A DNA stretch of 64,000 bases, from assembly GCA_026874595.1 (NCBI GenBank), contig CM049317.1, forward strand, positions 19,245,882 through 19,309,881, given 5' to 3'. The notes beneath the pieces are model-generated. The model saw only the letters and a list, made by a program, of their open reading frames with translations, was not told the DNA's origin and ran no database searches. A program made the translations under genes and the position numbers. The DNA comes from Sipunculus nudus (taxonomy: Eukaryota; Annelida; Sipuncula; Golfingiida; Sipunculidae). Below are positions 25,805-39,998 of this stretch, piece by piece (within the stretch, counting starts at the first letter, position 1; each line of letters starts with the position of its first letter).

Positions 25805-28561
25805 TTATACATCTGTAAAGGGAAAATTTATTAAATGTCCTGAAATAAATCCTAAATAGTAACCCGACACACTGTTCTTTGCTTTTTAGGCCCCTCTTTA
25901 ATTTTCATCAGTGGTGCAAGTATTTCCTAGGATAGATTCATATAATAAGGTTCATGTATACCTAAATTAGCTGATTCTACACACGTTCGGTTCCCTTGAT
26001 CTCGGTGACTTTCTTGTACAAATTGCCTAGGCAGAGCAGGTATATATTCAGTCTAAAAAGCAGTGGGTCCCTCTTGAAAACCATAAATGGCGCCTGAAAC
26101 TTGGTACACAATGATGATCTGTATCTGCTTTAACCTTAATAAAAACTTGAAATTGATAAACTGTCGGATCATTAAAGTAATACGCACTATTTGTGAAATT
26201 GCTTTAATACTAAGTATATGTCATGCACAGTCTGACAATGTGAAGACTGAAAGACACCGCCACGATGACAACCACTTTTGGTATATAACTGAGGTTACCT
26301 AGCTGTTTGTGGTGTATTGTAATATAATGAATTGCATACCAGTGTGTGCATATTTGTAACAGCTTTTCTGTGTATCCAATAAACATGTTCAATCGACTGC
26401 ATTCAGTATTTTCAATGTCTTGAAGCAAATCTGGTAGTTTCTGATATTTTGTCTCATTCGCAATTTTGATAGCAGTCCAGTGATAGGTAAAATTGCTATA
26501 ACACCAACTTTGGTCTAACATTTTGCCGGCGGATTATTTTTTGGTGGGGATTTAATGAGCAAGGAAACCACCCTTTCTCCTTTAATCAATGGATAAGTTC
26601 AGCTGTTTGTAAGAACTCCCAATGATATTTAGTAATTATTCTTGAAATGTCTCTTCAGTTCAGATTTTTTAAATGATCTTCGGATTTTTTATTCCTTTGC
26701 GTGCAATGATTTTGTGAGTAAATGGTCATGTCGTAAAACCGGGTTAATAAATCTTAGAAATTTCTGGAAGTCCTGTCAATTTATGCATTTTAAAGGAATT
26801 GTGAGTGCTTGAATTTAGCTAATTTTGGCAGTTTTCTACTAACAAGCCATGTCTTTTAAAAGCAATGTTCAGTTCTACAAATGCATTTAATCACACATCA
26901 CTGTATGTGTGTGGATACGTTCGGTAAACGAGCCTTTCATTGTATTTATCCATCCGGCAGCGACTGTCACCATGTATTTTAACAAACCACTAGCCGCGAC
27001 AGCTACGCTACAATAACACGGCTTTTTGGACTGCATCAAGTCAAAAATAAATTGAACCAGACATCATACTAGTCCCTATAACCATAGCACACCCCCAGCT
27101 ACCGTCAATATTTGGCCTTATGCGTCAAACCCGAGGTCGCATTATAACCTAACCCCTCGTTCTGGAATTAAGTGGTGCTGTCAACTGTAGCCTGCAGAAT
27201 GCATTGCTGTCATTTAAATTTTATGCTGATATTTCAATGCTGCTATTATATGCTGATATTATGTGTCAAGTCCAGGCTTACAATTGTTTGGAAAAAATGT
27301 GAACAGACTAACAGTTACATTGTGAAGTATAAGAACATTTAAAAGATACAACATTTCGGGCGCTGTGACAGGCTTATCCATTGTAATCTTAAGCCTGGGA
27401 TGGACAAAGTGTTTATTAAAAAGCGCAGGCCAGGCTTTGAACATTACCGTGAATGTTCGGTAATTTATCGGTGCAACAGGATACTTCACTTGAAATTACC
27501 AAAGATTTTTGGGCAATTGTAAGATTTAACCGTATGTTTACCAGATTGGGACTCTTGCTGTAGGTTAGAATTACCAGCTAACAGACGCTCAGTAAAGACC
27601 TTGTGCTACTAAAGTTTTGGACTCTCTTGCAAGGGTTATTCGGTTTTGGGACCAGAATATTCGGTTATTTTACTATGGATATTTCATTGATTGCATGTAT
27701 GCAGAACCGAATGGCACTTTCAATACCTCATATATTAGTCTTGCCAAACTTTCCTTGGCTGCCCGCAAGACAGAGACACAGCCAGGTGCTGTTGGTTATG
27801 CTTGAGCTTGTAGCAAAACGACCATGGCTAAGAAAAGAATTTCATCCTTGTCTAAAATTTTTACAGGAACTTGGTCAAAGATATAAATTGTGCTCCGTGT
27901 ATTTGAAGTCTTAGCTTAAATGTCGCTAATTCGATCATGTGTGGAACTGCGTGCTCATCTAATACTTATAAAAGGAATTCACTTCACGTTTGTTCGCAAT
28001 GTTCTCTAAAACCGCGCTGTGTACAATATTGTGCCATACATCATTTTAAAGGTTATTATCCCCGCAGTGACATAGGCTATATGAAAATAAATAATTTTTA
28101 ATATACATATAATTTTGAGTGATTTTTCCGGGTTTTTTTACCGAGCACAGCCGAACTGCCTTCGGCAATCACCGGAATGCGTGCATCGTGGTCACTTAAC
28201 CTCTAACACTAAGGACTATTGTTCATATGAATAACGCTTGCTTTCAATGAGGGATTTGACCCACGTGTGTGGTCAGTAAAAGAGAAAAACACATGTTTCT
28301 CGCTTTAAGAAATAGAGAGTTCAACCCAGGAGGTTTAATGACAAAACCTAATTCAAGTTCCCACTTTCAGGAACAGGCGTGTGGTGGGGTGGGGTGAGGT
28401 GGAGTGGTGTCTGGGATTTCAGGCCTCAAAATTTGTCTGACTCGATGAAAAGAAAACATTGCGGCGGTTGAAAATGAATACTGAACCTCTGCATGGAGTC
28501 CCGTTGGGTCCGCTTCTGCTACCTACGAGGTATGCATATTTATGTTTCTTTCTTCAGGAAC

Positions 28562-30265
28562 AGTTTCCTACGGTGGCTGATTTAGGACACAGAAAAAAAA
28601 AAATATTTATCTCGTGATCTCGAGATAACATCTCGAGATCTCGACATAGAATTTCGCAAAAAAAAATTTTAGGAAGCAAAAAAAAAATTTTTTAGGAAGC
28701 AAAAAAAAATTTTAGGAAGAAAAAAAAATTTAGGAAGCATAAAATAAAATTTTATGAAGCAAAAAAAAAAATTTTTAGGAAGCAATAAAAAAAATTTTAG
28801 GAAGCAAAAAAAAAAATTAGGAAGCAAAAAAAAAAAAAATTAGGAAGAAACCCCAGCTGGGAATGGGTCTTATAACGCCACTTTGACGTATAAACATTTT
28901 ATCTACAGGCTACTTGTATACAAGGCACTTGAGCAAGTGTAAACATACAGATAAAAACATGTAACCGAGTTATTGAAAGATCACTAGTTGATATTCGTTA
29001 GAGCATGTGAAGCAATGCAGTATTTGTCATTTACAGAAATCTGTAATCTCTGAATTAAAGCCAGATGTTTCTGCCGGACGTCTTTCTATTACGATCGGTG
29101 GCAATTTTTGCACCCCCCCCCCCCGACCCATGTTATAAAAAAAACGTGGATATAGACAAAGACACGCGCCTTTACCCATGGCATTGGCTCATTTTTATGA
29201 AAGGTTAATAGATTATGTTTACCTAGATTATGTTTATGATTACTTTCACCTTATATGCAGAGTTAGCCTGTATTACAAAGATTCTATAAATAAGGCAGGT
29301 GAATAGCGACTTTAAGACCAAAGCAGAGCATTTTGCTGAAGAAAAATCATGATGAGAGATGATCGAAATTTTAAACCGTTTATTTATGAATATAAAACAT
29401 TTATGAAGATAGGTTGATTAAATTAATCTGAGCTATAGTAAGAGCTATAGTGGATCAAGACTTGGGCTTCAGGGGCTGAAGCAAGGCCCCTCCCCCCCCC
29501 CCCCCCCAGCGTACCTACCCGAAAACACAGTAATCAGTTTAAGCATATTTTAATTTATGATGGTCTAATACTTTTTCAACAAAACAACACACCATTTCAA
29601 TAAAACAAAAGCTGAAAGAAATTGTACAAAAAGCGTGTTTCTATAAGAAGCTCATATTTGTTTGTATTCTTAAAATAATAAGGTACCCACAATGCATGCA
29701 TGCAGACCTAAACATTTCTATTTGAGTGATTTAACAGACATGGCTCCGAATCCGCCGTTCAGATAGAATGTTTCAGATTCTTTAGGCTTTGACATTTTCC
29801 TTACGGATATGAATAATTAAATATTGAGTTTATATTGAACTTTTCTTCAACTCGTCTTATCTCAGGGGATATACAAACTTGATTGATTTTAAATTAATTA
29901 TATTGTATTACCGTTCAGTTAAACACAGTATACATGGTCTTTGTTTTATAATTGCAATAGTAAGCACTCTTCACGTATACTGTCCCCATAAGGTTGCTTT
30001 GTTTTATGTCAATTCAGCTTCGAATGGTTCATACAAGTGTGACATTTTATCTGGAGATCTCAAAAGATAATTTTTTTTTTTTTGCTTCCTAAAATTTTTT
30101 TTTGCTTCCTAAAAAAATTTTTTTTTTGCTTTCTAAAATTTTTTTTTTGCTTCTTCAAAATTTTTTTTTTGCGAAATTCTATGTCGAGATCTCGAGATGT
30201 TATCTCGAAATCTCGAGATAAATATTTTTTTCTTCTGTGTCCTAAATCAGCCACCGTAGTTTCCT
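28562..30265. mobile_element. 1.7-kb inverted-repeat element with 8-bp target duplication
   Basis: The element at 28570-30257 begins ACGGTGGCTGATTTAGGACACAG and ends with its reverse complement. It is flanked by identical 8-bp direct repeats AGTTTCCT (28562-28569 and 30258-30265). Inside the termini both arms carry TCTCGAGATCTCGA palindromes and several copies of a roughly 20-bp A-tract unit ending TTTTAGGAAGC (28675-28850 and, inverted, 30070-30170). There is no transposase ORF. An 8-bp duplication fits hAT and some other superfamilies, so the class is left open. Confidence 0.82.
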
Positions 30266-31768
30266 TTCAACGTACATTTAATAAATCTTTCATGTGTTCC
30301 TCACATCAACCTAATCTTTATACGTCCACCGATAGAATCCAGTCAAATATCATCGAAAACCTGAATGCCCCCGCGTCTTATTCCGGTTCGCAATGTCAAC
30401 ACCATCACTGGCCAGTTCATCAAGGTAAACATACCGGGGTATAAATTTCTTGCCAGGAGGACAGAAGCACAAAATAAATGTTAAAAATGCAGGATCACTC
30501 ACGCACTGTCTCCACCAGATTATGAGTTTATATGGACGGACGGTATGATGTTAAGGATTCATGTAATTTAAAAGTTAAGTGGCAAAATTAAGATACAAGC
30601 AGCTGTATATAGAAACGTTTTCTGTTCACAGAAGTGTTGTGCCTCAGAGAGGTGCGTGAGTTATTCTGCAGTCGTGCCAAAATGTTTATACATATCTTAT
30701 GGAGACAGTTTCCCACTGAAAACCTATATTTTCTGTTAACTTTTAGAATAAAAAAAATGAGCCAACATTCCACATCTCAGTTAATAAATCTCCCCAACCC
30801 CGGTAATAAGCCCGGTATACCGGGTCTATCAGCTAGTACCCTGGTATAAAAGCCTCTGGCATAGGGAATGACGCATCCGATGTGTCCTGTTCTTTCTACT
30901 AGTTTATGCCAGGCGGTGATGCGTGGTGTAATCACCTTTTTGTCACGTACGTACGTATCAAGCTCTAAGCTCTATATCTGAAGAACGCCAACGCAGGTCC
31001 TATGTGTTTTCCAGGAGCCAAAGTGATGCCCATATCCGACACCTTATACACACGAACAAGTGTTGGCTCACTCAAATATAGTCAAAATGCATTTTATTTA
31101 ATAGGTCACAATAAATCGGGCAGATGCTACTCATTTTACAACAGGCGGTTGATTGGCACCTCAGGATTAGGTTAAATTTAATTTATTTATTAAAGTACCT
31201 GTGCATTTTCTGGGATAGTAACAGTCATGTTTATATTACTTCAGTTGCAGGCCGATCTTTGGAATACAGTAGAAAGGCATATGTATTGATGATGGTTTAT
31301 TCATAATTTTGGTATGATATAAAAACAAACACATGTCAATCCATAGTTAAAAATATATTACCACTGATTTTTCTTATTCAAGTGACATAGACATAATTTG
31401 AACAGAACCTGTATGCAATCTAAATTTATCATAGTTGTGTTTATTCCTATTAACTACATGATTAAAGTGTCATAATTGCTGGGGAAGTCTCATTATTACA
31501 AACATAATAATATATTTTTTAATAATATATTATTTTGAACTTTATAATATCATCACCCAAGCCTACGGTGTAAAGTGACGCCATAGAGTTAAGGAATAAG
31601 CCACTAGAGGTCAGTAATTCTAAGAACGCAACAAACAATCACCAGAGGTCGCAAACATCTGGTCTCAACGGCGCAGTAACAAAGCATGCATTCTGTCACT
31701 GAAGGCTGAACGAAATCCTACTCTGGAATGATTTGTACACAAGTTGACGGATGAAAGGCAGCGTCTCA
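30266..31768. other. 3' flank of the lectin-ZU5 gene
   Basis: No gene recognised. It lies downstream (minus sense) of the stop at 31769. Possible minus-strand poly(A) signals occur, for example AATAAA at 31093-31098, but none is decisive. Confidence 0.4.
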
Positions 31769-32940
31769 TCATTTAGGCTTCTCATCCTTATCACCTTTTG
31801 ATTTACGAAAGGATAGTCTTGCTTTCATCTTTGAAGTCATCGATTTCCCTTTCTGAAACAAATAAAATAATCCTCAAGTTAATAAACCCAACATACATGC
31901 ATCCGTAAACATTAATAACTATCTTTTATCATTAAAAAAAAAAAAAAACGCAGAATCGTCAATATTTTTATTGGACAGTTGACATGAAAAATATTCGTGA
32001 TCAGATTTAATGTCCCTTTTCTTATGTTGATCGTCTTTCTTGATCTACCAAACACGCAGCAGAATCACGGTCACCATTAAGTGATGTTTGATGAAATAAA
32101 ACGATTCTTCAAGTGCAAAATACAAATTGACCATCTGTGAGCAGGAGGTAATTCCTTGTTCAAAATTTTCAGACTAAGCCACAGCGATAAACCTTTTGCT
32201 GCCATCTGTTGGAGACATCATTACTATAAATATAAATACTGTCAGGGTGTAGGGATTATAACCTGGTCCAGGATGCATAGATGACAAACTTACAAGTCTC
32301 TGAGTTGATGTAAAATATTTTTTATTGTAACTATACAGGAGAGGGAATGCCGAGCCCCTGTTCAGGGCTCGGCCCCCAGATTCTAACTGCCTCTACCCCA
32401 ACAGCATATCTTCAAGCAAGATTCATAAACCATTAATAAACCAATCAGAGATTTAGCTGACGTGTCACAACAGATACAATTAAAGAAAGGTGTGAACAGG
32501 AGCTGAATGAAAGTGCAATTAGACTGAATAGAGTTGCCATGTAATCAAGGCTAAGCCATTACAGTCATTATATAAATACCTGGCAACTCATCTCCCAATT
32601 AACTTAAACACCTGCAACTTACATAATATATAATCATGATGAAATACAGAGAGTGAGAATTGTAGTAATAGGCTAGCCCACAGTACATTACAAGGGACGT
32701 AGCAAGAATTAGGAGAGGGAAGGGGGGCAAAACCGGCTGGCCAAAAAAGGCACATGGATGTATGCATATATATATACAGTATATATACAGTGGAACCCCG
32801 CCATGCGACCGCCCCCACAATTACGGCTACTTTTCATTGTCCCAAAAATAAGATCCAGGTAAGAGTTTCACAGATACGACCACCCCGAAATTACGACCAC
32901 TTTGGTCTGTCCCCAAGTTGGTCATAATTACGAGGTATCG

Positions 32941-32990
<50 letters not shown>

Positions 32991-33083
32991 CTCTGAAGAA
33001 AAACAACACTGTTAATTCACAACAGTCTGTTTCACGGGATGCGACCCGATCATCAGGAGAATGTGGTTAGAATGAAGCTAACG

Positions 33084-33138
<55 letters not shown>

Positions 33139-36100
33139 TGGAATAAACGTTAAAATATAAAATACTTTAAACTTAATTAAATTTAAAGGTTTGCATCAGA
33201 GTAAAATTTGACTTATTAATGATTTGATGAGATACATGATTCATTATCCTCAGTGTCTAAATCCTATCCCATGACATTTTAAGAAAAACATTCCAGAGAT
33301 AGACTTCTAAATGACATCCAAACATGACTGATATTTATATATTTTGACATATATACTGACATTTTATATATAACTGTCAAATAATTTTCTTAGCAGATAT
33401 ATTAGTAGTTGGAATCTTTTTCCTCAATATAACATGCAAAGTCAGAAGGGGGGGGGGGATGGTCCCCTGCGGCACCCCCTGGCTACGTCCCTGAATGTGC
33501 TTGGTTTTATTTGGGAAAGTTCCAATTTTCGCGATTTTCAGTGTTCTGCGAGGGTTTCATTTCGTGATTTTTCCGTACAGTTAAGGACGTATATTATGTA
33601 CAGTACTAAATACATGATTTTATATGCTCACACAATCTTACAATTTTACGATAACCAAAGAGAACATCGATCTGATAACTATTCATCATCATAATTAAAT
33701 ATCAATATTTTGCCATAGATGCTACAGCGTGGATAACGTAATACAGATGCAAATAAAGCTACAAAATATATATAACTATTTATTTGTGTACTGTGTATGG
33801 GTCACTATTTAACCACAGAGGGTTTAATGAATTTGAAACCCTCGTGTACACAAGGCCAATCACCATATATCACGTGATGGGTATTATCTTGGCTTTTTAT
33901 ATAAAATTATGCAATGCCGACTTGTTTATGCGTTATAATTCATTCCTGCTCACCTCGGCACTGGTCGGTGTTTCCGGCGCTTCAGATGTACTTGACCTTT
34001 CACGTTTGATTGCCGCTTTTTCCTGAAATGTGAACAAGTAATAAACTTATTTTATGTCTGATAATTCTGTTCAGTTGCTAAAAAATAAATGACAAGTATG
34101 GCTTATCACTCGTGTTGTAAAGGCTGTTGTTGCAGTATGACCTATCTCTAAGAGTTGAAATAGTATATTGGTATTCTTATTTAATTATCGCACATTATTA
34201 ACAAGCTATACAAGAATAGAGGTTTATGAAAGGCGTGACCTAGAAATCTAAAGATTATCAATGCATAAGAAGCCTGATTCCTAGAATAATACACGTATGC
34301 TAATGCATTCATTTTATAAATTTTATTTTCATAAAACCACCCCATGATAGTACCCTTTTAAAAAGGATGCAAATTTGTTGTCACAAATTATATATACTTA
34401 GGAATTGACCAGCGGTGAATCATAATTAAAGGGTTAGTGCTATGAGAGAGGTCCTGTTAGTATTATGCCTATAAAATGTGTACAATAACTAAAACTTAAT
34501 CTACAACTGATTTCTCAGACAAGGAGGTTATGTATGCATCCGTGTCTGTATTTCTGTTTGCTTGATCGTTTGTTGGCATAATTAACAAAAAAACTAATGA
34601 ATCGATATCTATGAAACCTTTCTGGTAGGTTTTGGAGAAGGAAGTTAATTGTTGCAGATCCTGATAAAGGGGCGGAGGTGTAAGCTCTACTGAGTACCCT
34701 CCCCGTTTATTTTTGTTCCTCACTTTGTCAACAGAGGGAGTGGTAGCCTCTGCACTTGGTGACACAGAGAGCGTCACTGTTGACTGCTGAATATCTTGTT
34801 TCGCTACACCCCCCGGGGGCGTGGTTGCCTGCTTTTGAACACTTGGTTTGTTGTCCGACTCCTGAAACAAACAAACAAACAAAAATTTACACAGTTCTAT
34901 TCCATAGTGAGTACGTGCAATACATGTGTAAATCAATGAATTCCAGATTGTTCATTGATACGCAGTTTGTGATGCATGCATATATAAACAGGTAATCTCG
35001 AGTCGTCAACATTCCTGTAGTTATTTCATAAACTAAAAAAGATAAAATATTCTTGTGACATTTTTTTCCCAAAGTTCTAATGCAACTTTCCTCGATCTTC
35101 GTGAATATTGCATATTCCGAACTTAAACTGCTAGCTAAAAATGTTTCATCCATCATCATAAGTATCTCAGGAACGTATACCTATGGTGCACTGGTAAAAA
35201 GTCCCAGAACTTCAGTTTTATTGAAACTCACATCAACAGCTGAATGATGCAGATAAATACGGAATATATTTTACATTCTTTTAAATCAACATAAAAATGC
35301 ATATGCGTAGTACAGAAGATGGCATTGTAATAATACAAACACCATACAAAAAAATAATAGTGACTATACCTCCACCTTCACAGTGTCTCCAGAGTCATCG
35401 TTTGGTGATACTTCACAAGCCTCTGGTTCTGTGCTAGATATCCCCATTTCTTTTTTATAGTCTTCAATGACTTTGTCAATATCATCTGGGATGTCCTGAA
35501 AGGATGAAATAAAGTATAACCCTATGAACAATACGAAGCTTCAAATATTACAAAATGTTATATTACAAAAGCTATAAGTTTGAAACATGCGACACACTCT
35601 CTCGCTGGTCTGATAGAACCGATTCTGTCACGGGGCCAAGAATCAGACCAATGAGAGATGATGTCCTTGCGCTGGACGCACAATATAATACCACCCTTTC
35701 ATTGGTCTGATTACAGTGTTTTGCTTTGTGTGCCACCTGGTGGCCGAACCCAGATAATTTTGCTGTATAAAGCAGCGATTACAAGAAAGGAGATCCATGA
35801 CGACAGTAGTGTACAACCTCTGCTCGCGGTGGAACCCTTGCTAACCCATGTCTAGAAAGGAACATTTTACTATCTGTTATTAACAGGATGGCATTCCTGT
35901 AAAGTATAGAGAGTATCGTTTACCTCAGAACTATCGGCCTCGATTGGTGATTTCATGTGTTCTCCTTCCGGTCCCTGAATTCATAATTATTCATAAGGCG
36001 ATATTATTTGCTATGTTGGTTTAACTTGCACAAAATTATTCAGAAATTAATATCTATTTTCAATGAAAATAATTTATAGAGTTTAATATCCTTTATTACA

Positions 36101-36983
36101 CGAGGAATATTTGAAAAAAATGTCAAGGGCGACTTTTTTTTTATAAAGAATACTTTGATCATGATTACATAAAGTCTTTTGTGTCGTAACAGAAGATAAC
36201 AACATCATTGCTGCAATTAATATTAACATTTGAATTTATAATCATATGATTCTCTCCCATTATGAAACCAACTATTTTATGATGCTATACGTATTGTCCA
36301 ACAATATCGGGAAATGAGAACCATATGCAGGGCTTGAAATTATCAAGAAAATGAAGTTTTTGCCTATCCGAACCAGAGAACAAATATTCAATTATTATTT
36401 TTGTTATATAAAATGTCACGGTACCTTCGTAGATTTTCGTTTGCTGTCTTTTTCACCCTTTGATTTTCGAAACGACATTTTTCCCATTAATTTTGATGTC
36501 ATAGATCTGCCCTTCCCCTTCTGTAATAAATAAACTCATTATAATTGTCTTCATATTCTGATGGTCTTATATTTTTATTATTTATTCACATATACTGTGG
36601 GAAATCTGACGGAATGATAATCAGGTGCTATTTATAGTCACATACACCGAATATTTTCAGCAAAGAGATCTGAAGAAATGAGATTTAATCAGCTGAAATG
36701 AAATGAAAAAAGTGTTATGTGTAAATGTTTTTTGCTTCGTTAGAAATATAAAATCGTCTAATACTGACCAGTTAGAACATTTACTACCTACCTCAGCACT
36801 AGTCGGTGTTTCTGTTGGTTCATGGGTGCTTGACCTTTCACCTTTTGTAGGGTCTGTGGTATTTGACCTTTCACCTTTTGTCGGTTCAGTCGTACTTGAC
36901 CTTTCAGTTATTATCGCCATTTTTTCCTGAAATGGTAGATACCAACAATAAACATACCATACGTCTGAACATTCGTTTAATAG

Positions 36984-37022
<39 letters not shown>

Positions 37023-39844
37023 TAAATTGCAAATAGACATATATATATATAAATTGCAAATAGACAACTGTATAACGAGGAATAAGCTAGAAGCATATTT
37101 CGTATCGAGAAAATTGGAACAACATATAAAGATATTAATTTGACCATCGTGATACAGAAAAAACACCATACAAAGGAAAGGTGTTCCCTTGAAAGGATTA
37201 GAATATTTAAGGCTTGGTTCTGAGAAGGACCTGCGTACCTAGTGCATTGATTTACTGTGGTTGCCTATTGTTTGTTGGAGTTTAAAATTCGCGATATTCG
37301 CGAAAGGAATACTTTTGCGAAAATTAAAAATTTTCTTGAATAAGAGCTCCGTCGTCGAAAGAAAGACTAATAGCAGAATTTTGATATAATTAATAATAAT
37401 GATTTATCTTGTATGTTACCGTTAATTTAAGACAAGTACTGTAATTAATAATCTGCCAACAATGAAACACGGTTTCTACGATTTTTTTCTTGACCCAGTG
37501 GAAATATCAGGATTTTGCGCACATTTTACCTTGTATAATTAATTTATAAAATGATGGATTATACTCTGTGTATGTCATTGTACTTTAAGATCGCGAATAT
37601 TGAACAATGAAAGGTGAAACTCGCGAAATGTTAACCTGGCGCATATGATTGATATATATGTATCAACAGTATACATTTATCTTTTATACTTAACTGAGTT
37701 TGGCAAATAGTAAAACATACAATTAGTATGGTTCTGTTTTTTTATCCTATTGGCTTCAGGTAAAGAAGAGCTATGTGTGACCCATGTATGCGCGTTTTAT
37801 ATTTTTATGTTTCTCACTTTCTGAGCAGGAGAAGGGGAGATTTCTGTAACCGGTGATACAGAGGGCGCCACAGTCGACCGCTGCACGTCATGTGTTTCTT
37901 CGCCGCCAGAGGGCGCCGTCACCTGTTTTTTAATACTCGCTTTGTTATCGGACTCCTGAAACATGTAAAGTTACAGGCTGTCGCTGATATGCATGTTCCA
38001 TGGAGTGTAACACAATTTATTATTCTGTGCAATTAGGTATGGTTTCATAATAGTTGATTAGTGTTTAACAAGGATTATTCCCGCAAATCTCCAAACATAC
38101 CCTGAACCATACAAATATTGTATATTATCTACCTGTGATGGAATTCATTATTTCATCAAATTAAAGTTTTGGAGACCATGTTTATTTAACCATGTATATA
38201 AACCCCTCCATATGCATCACGGGTCTATAGTGGAGGGTTTATAACGCTAAAAGTATAATTTGTGTCTACTATTAAAGGAACGATGGTAGTATCGACTAGA
38301 AAGTTTGATCGTGCAAATGCTTAATACCAAGTGCTAGACCGAAAAAAATCTTACAAATACACAAAGAATCAGTTTCCACCGGGTTTTGTATTTTAGGGCA
38401 CAGGGCACATGATTCAAAGCCTGGGGGTCTTAATTTAAAGTTTCATTCAGACAGTGAGGTTTTTTTTTTTTTTCACAATATTATCCCGCACCCAAGGTGA
38501 GCTCTCTGCTGGCTTAATGGAAATTCAATGCGCCGAGTGCATTAACAAACGAGTGTGACTCCCGGAATAAGATTTCTGGATATTATACCAACCTATTGGG
38601 TAATTACTCATGAATTGCATGCAGTTGCGGTACACACTGGGCCTGGTTAAAAGCAGCATGTACAATCAGCGAGTTTAAGGCCGGAATGAATGGAATTCTA
38701 CTTTGTACATACTTAAGTCTTTAGCCTCTAAAAGATGTCCCTTTTTCCATGAACCATAACAAGTTTTGTATTATTAATTCGGGTGTAGATGGTTCTAATC
38801 CGATCATGCTCTTCAAGATAACGTTTACATTTTGTTTCTAAGATTATCAACAAACTGGCAAGCATATATTCTATATATTGTATCAATTACCTCGGCATTT
38901 TCTGGCTCAATTGACCTGGAGTCAGCGGCAGACGACTTCAAGAGTTCCTCTTCTTCTGGTCCCTGAATTCCAGGGTAGGTGGACATCAGACAATATAATT
39001 CTGGCCATGTTTAAATATCATTAACTCTTACATCAATATGTATAGTTCAGCAGCTTAAATTGTTTTTAAGAATGTGAAAAATGTGAAATACATATTATAA
39101 AGAAAATGTCTTGTGACTTTCTTTTAAAAATGTTAGGTTGCTATCTCCCGAAAAAGGACTTAAATTATTATATATACAGGGCTGATTTTAATAACATTGC
39201 TTCCTGTAAAGGTAAGAGATGTACTGACATTTGTATATGAAATAACTATTTTTATGATGTCACTGTATCTGCTATCTGGCCCAGATAAATTGTATTTTTT
39301 CTTATTATTTTTTCTCCATGTATATTTAATATACCATACAATGTCACCGTACCTTGGCTGATATTCGTTTGTCTTTTTCACTCTTTGATTTGCGAAACGA
39401 CATTCTTTCCTTTATCTTTGACACCATAGATTTGTCCTTCCCTTTCTGAAAGAAATAAATGCGCTCACTGATAATAATATTTTTTTCAGACCAAACATAT
39501 CCATCAGTCATGGGCTACATTGTTGGTGGAATACGATAATGGTTCAAAATCTAGCTATTTTCATAGGTTACATGTTTGTGTTACAAAATTAGGAAGATCT
39601 GTAGGAATAAAATCGTATTTTAGTTGTTACTTCGACATCAAACCGAAACATATTATAAAAAACGAGAAAAAGACGAAATCAGCAACATGACTTTGATCAC
39701 AGCAATCATATATTTAGTAACAAATAAGTAAAATAAAAACAACACCGATGAAAATGTAATTTATATTTTGAAGATCCATTATGCCTAATGACCTTTTTAA
39801 TAAAAGTTGTTTGCATTTTAGCAGTATCAAGCTGCCTCTTTATA

Positions 39845-39935
<91 letters not shown>

Positions 39936-39967
39936 TCCGGATATAACAGACAATAACTTTATATATA

Positions 39968-39998
<31 letters not shown>

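Larger units (their letters stand above)
21476..28561. other. Intergenic stretch without a recognised gene
   Basis: Apart from the LINE-like tail and Helitron-type terminus listed separately, I see AT-rich sequence, a (TA)n tract at 22491-22542 and small open frames with no domain. The 103-codon frame at 27603-27914 has two overlapping reading frames and no recognisable features. Confidence 0.5.

Noticed and set aside
26210-26521. 103-codon minus-strand open frame
   Set aside because: No domain and AT-rich composition like its surroundings; chance frame.
27603-27914. 103-codon open frame in the intergenic stretch
   Set aside because: A second frame overlaps it, and neither has a recognisable domain, splice context or promoter.
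28675-30170. CRISPR-like repeated units in the A-tract arrays
   Set aside because: Units are low-complexity, variable in length and have no unique spacers; they are arms of an inverted-repeat element in an animal genome.
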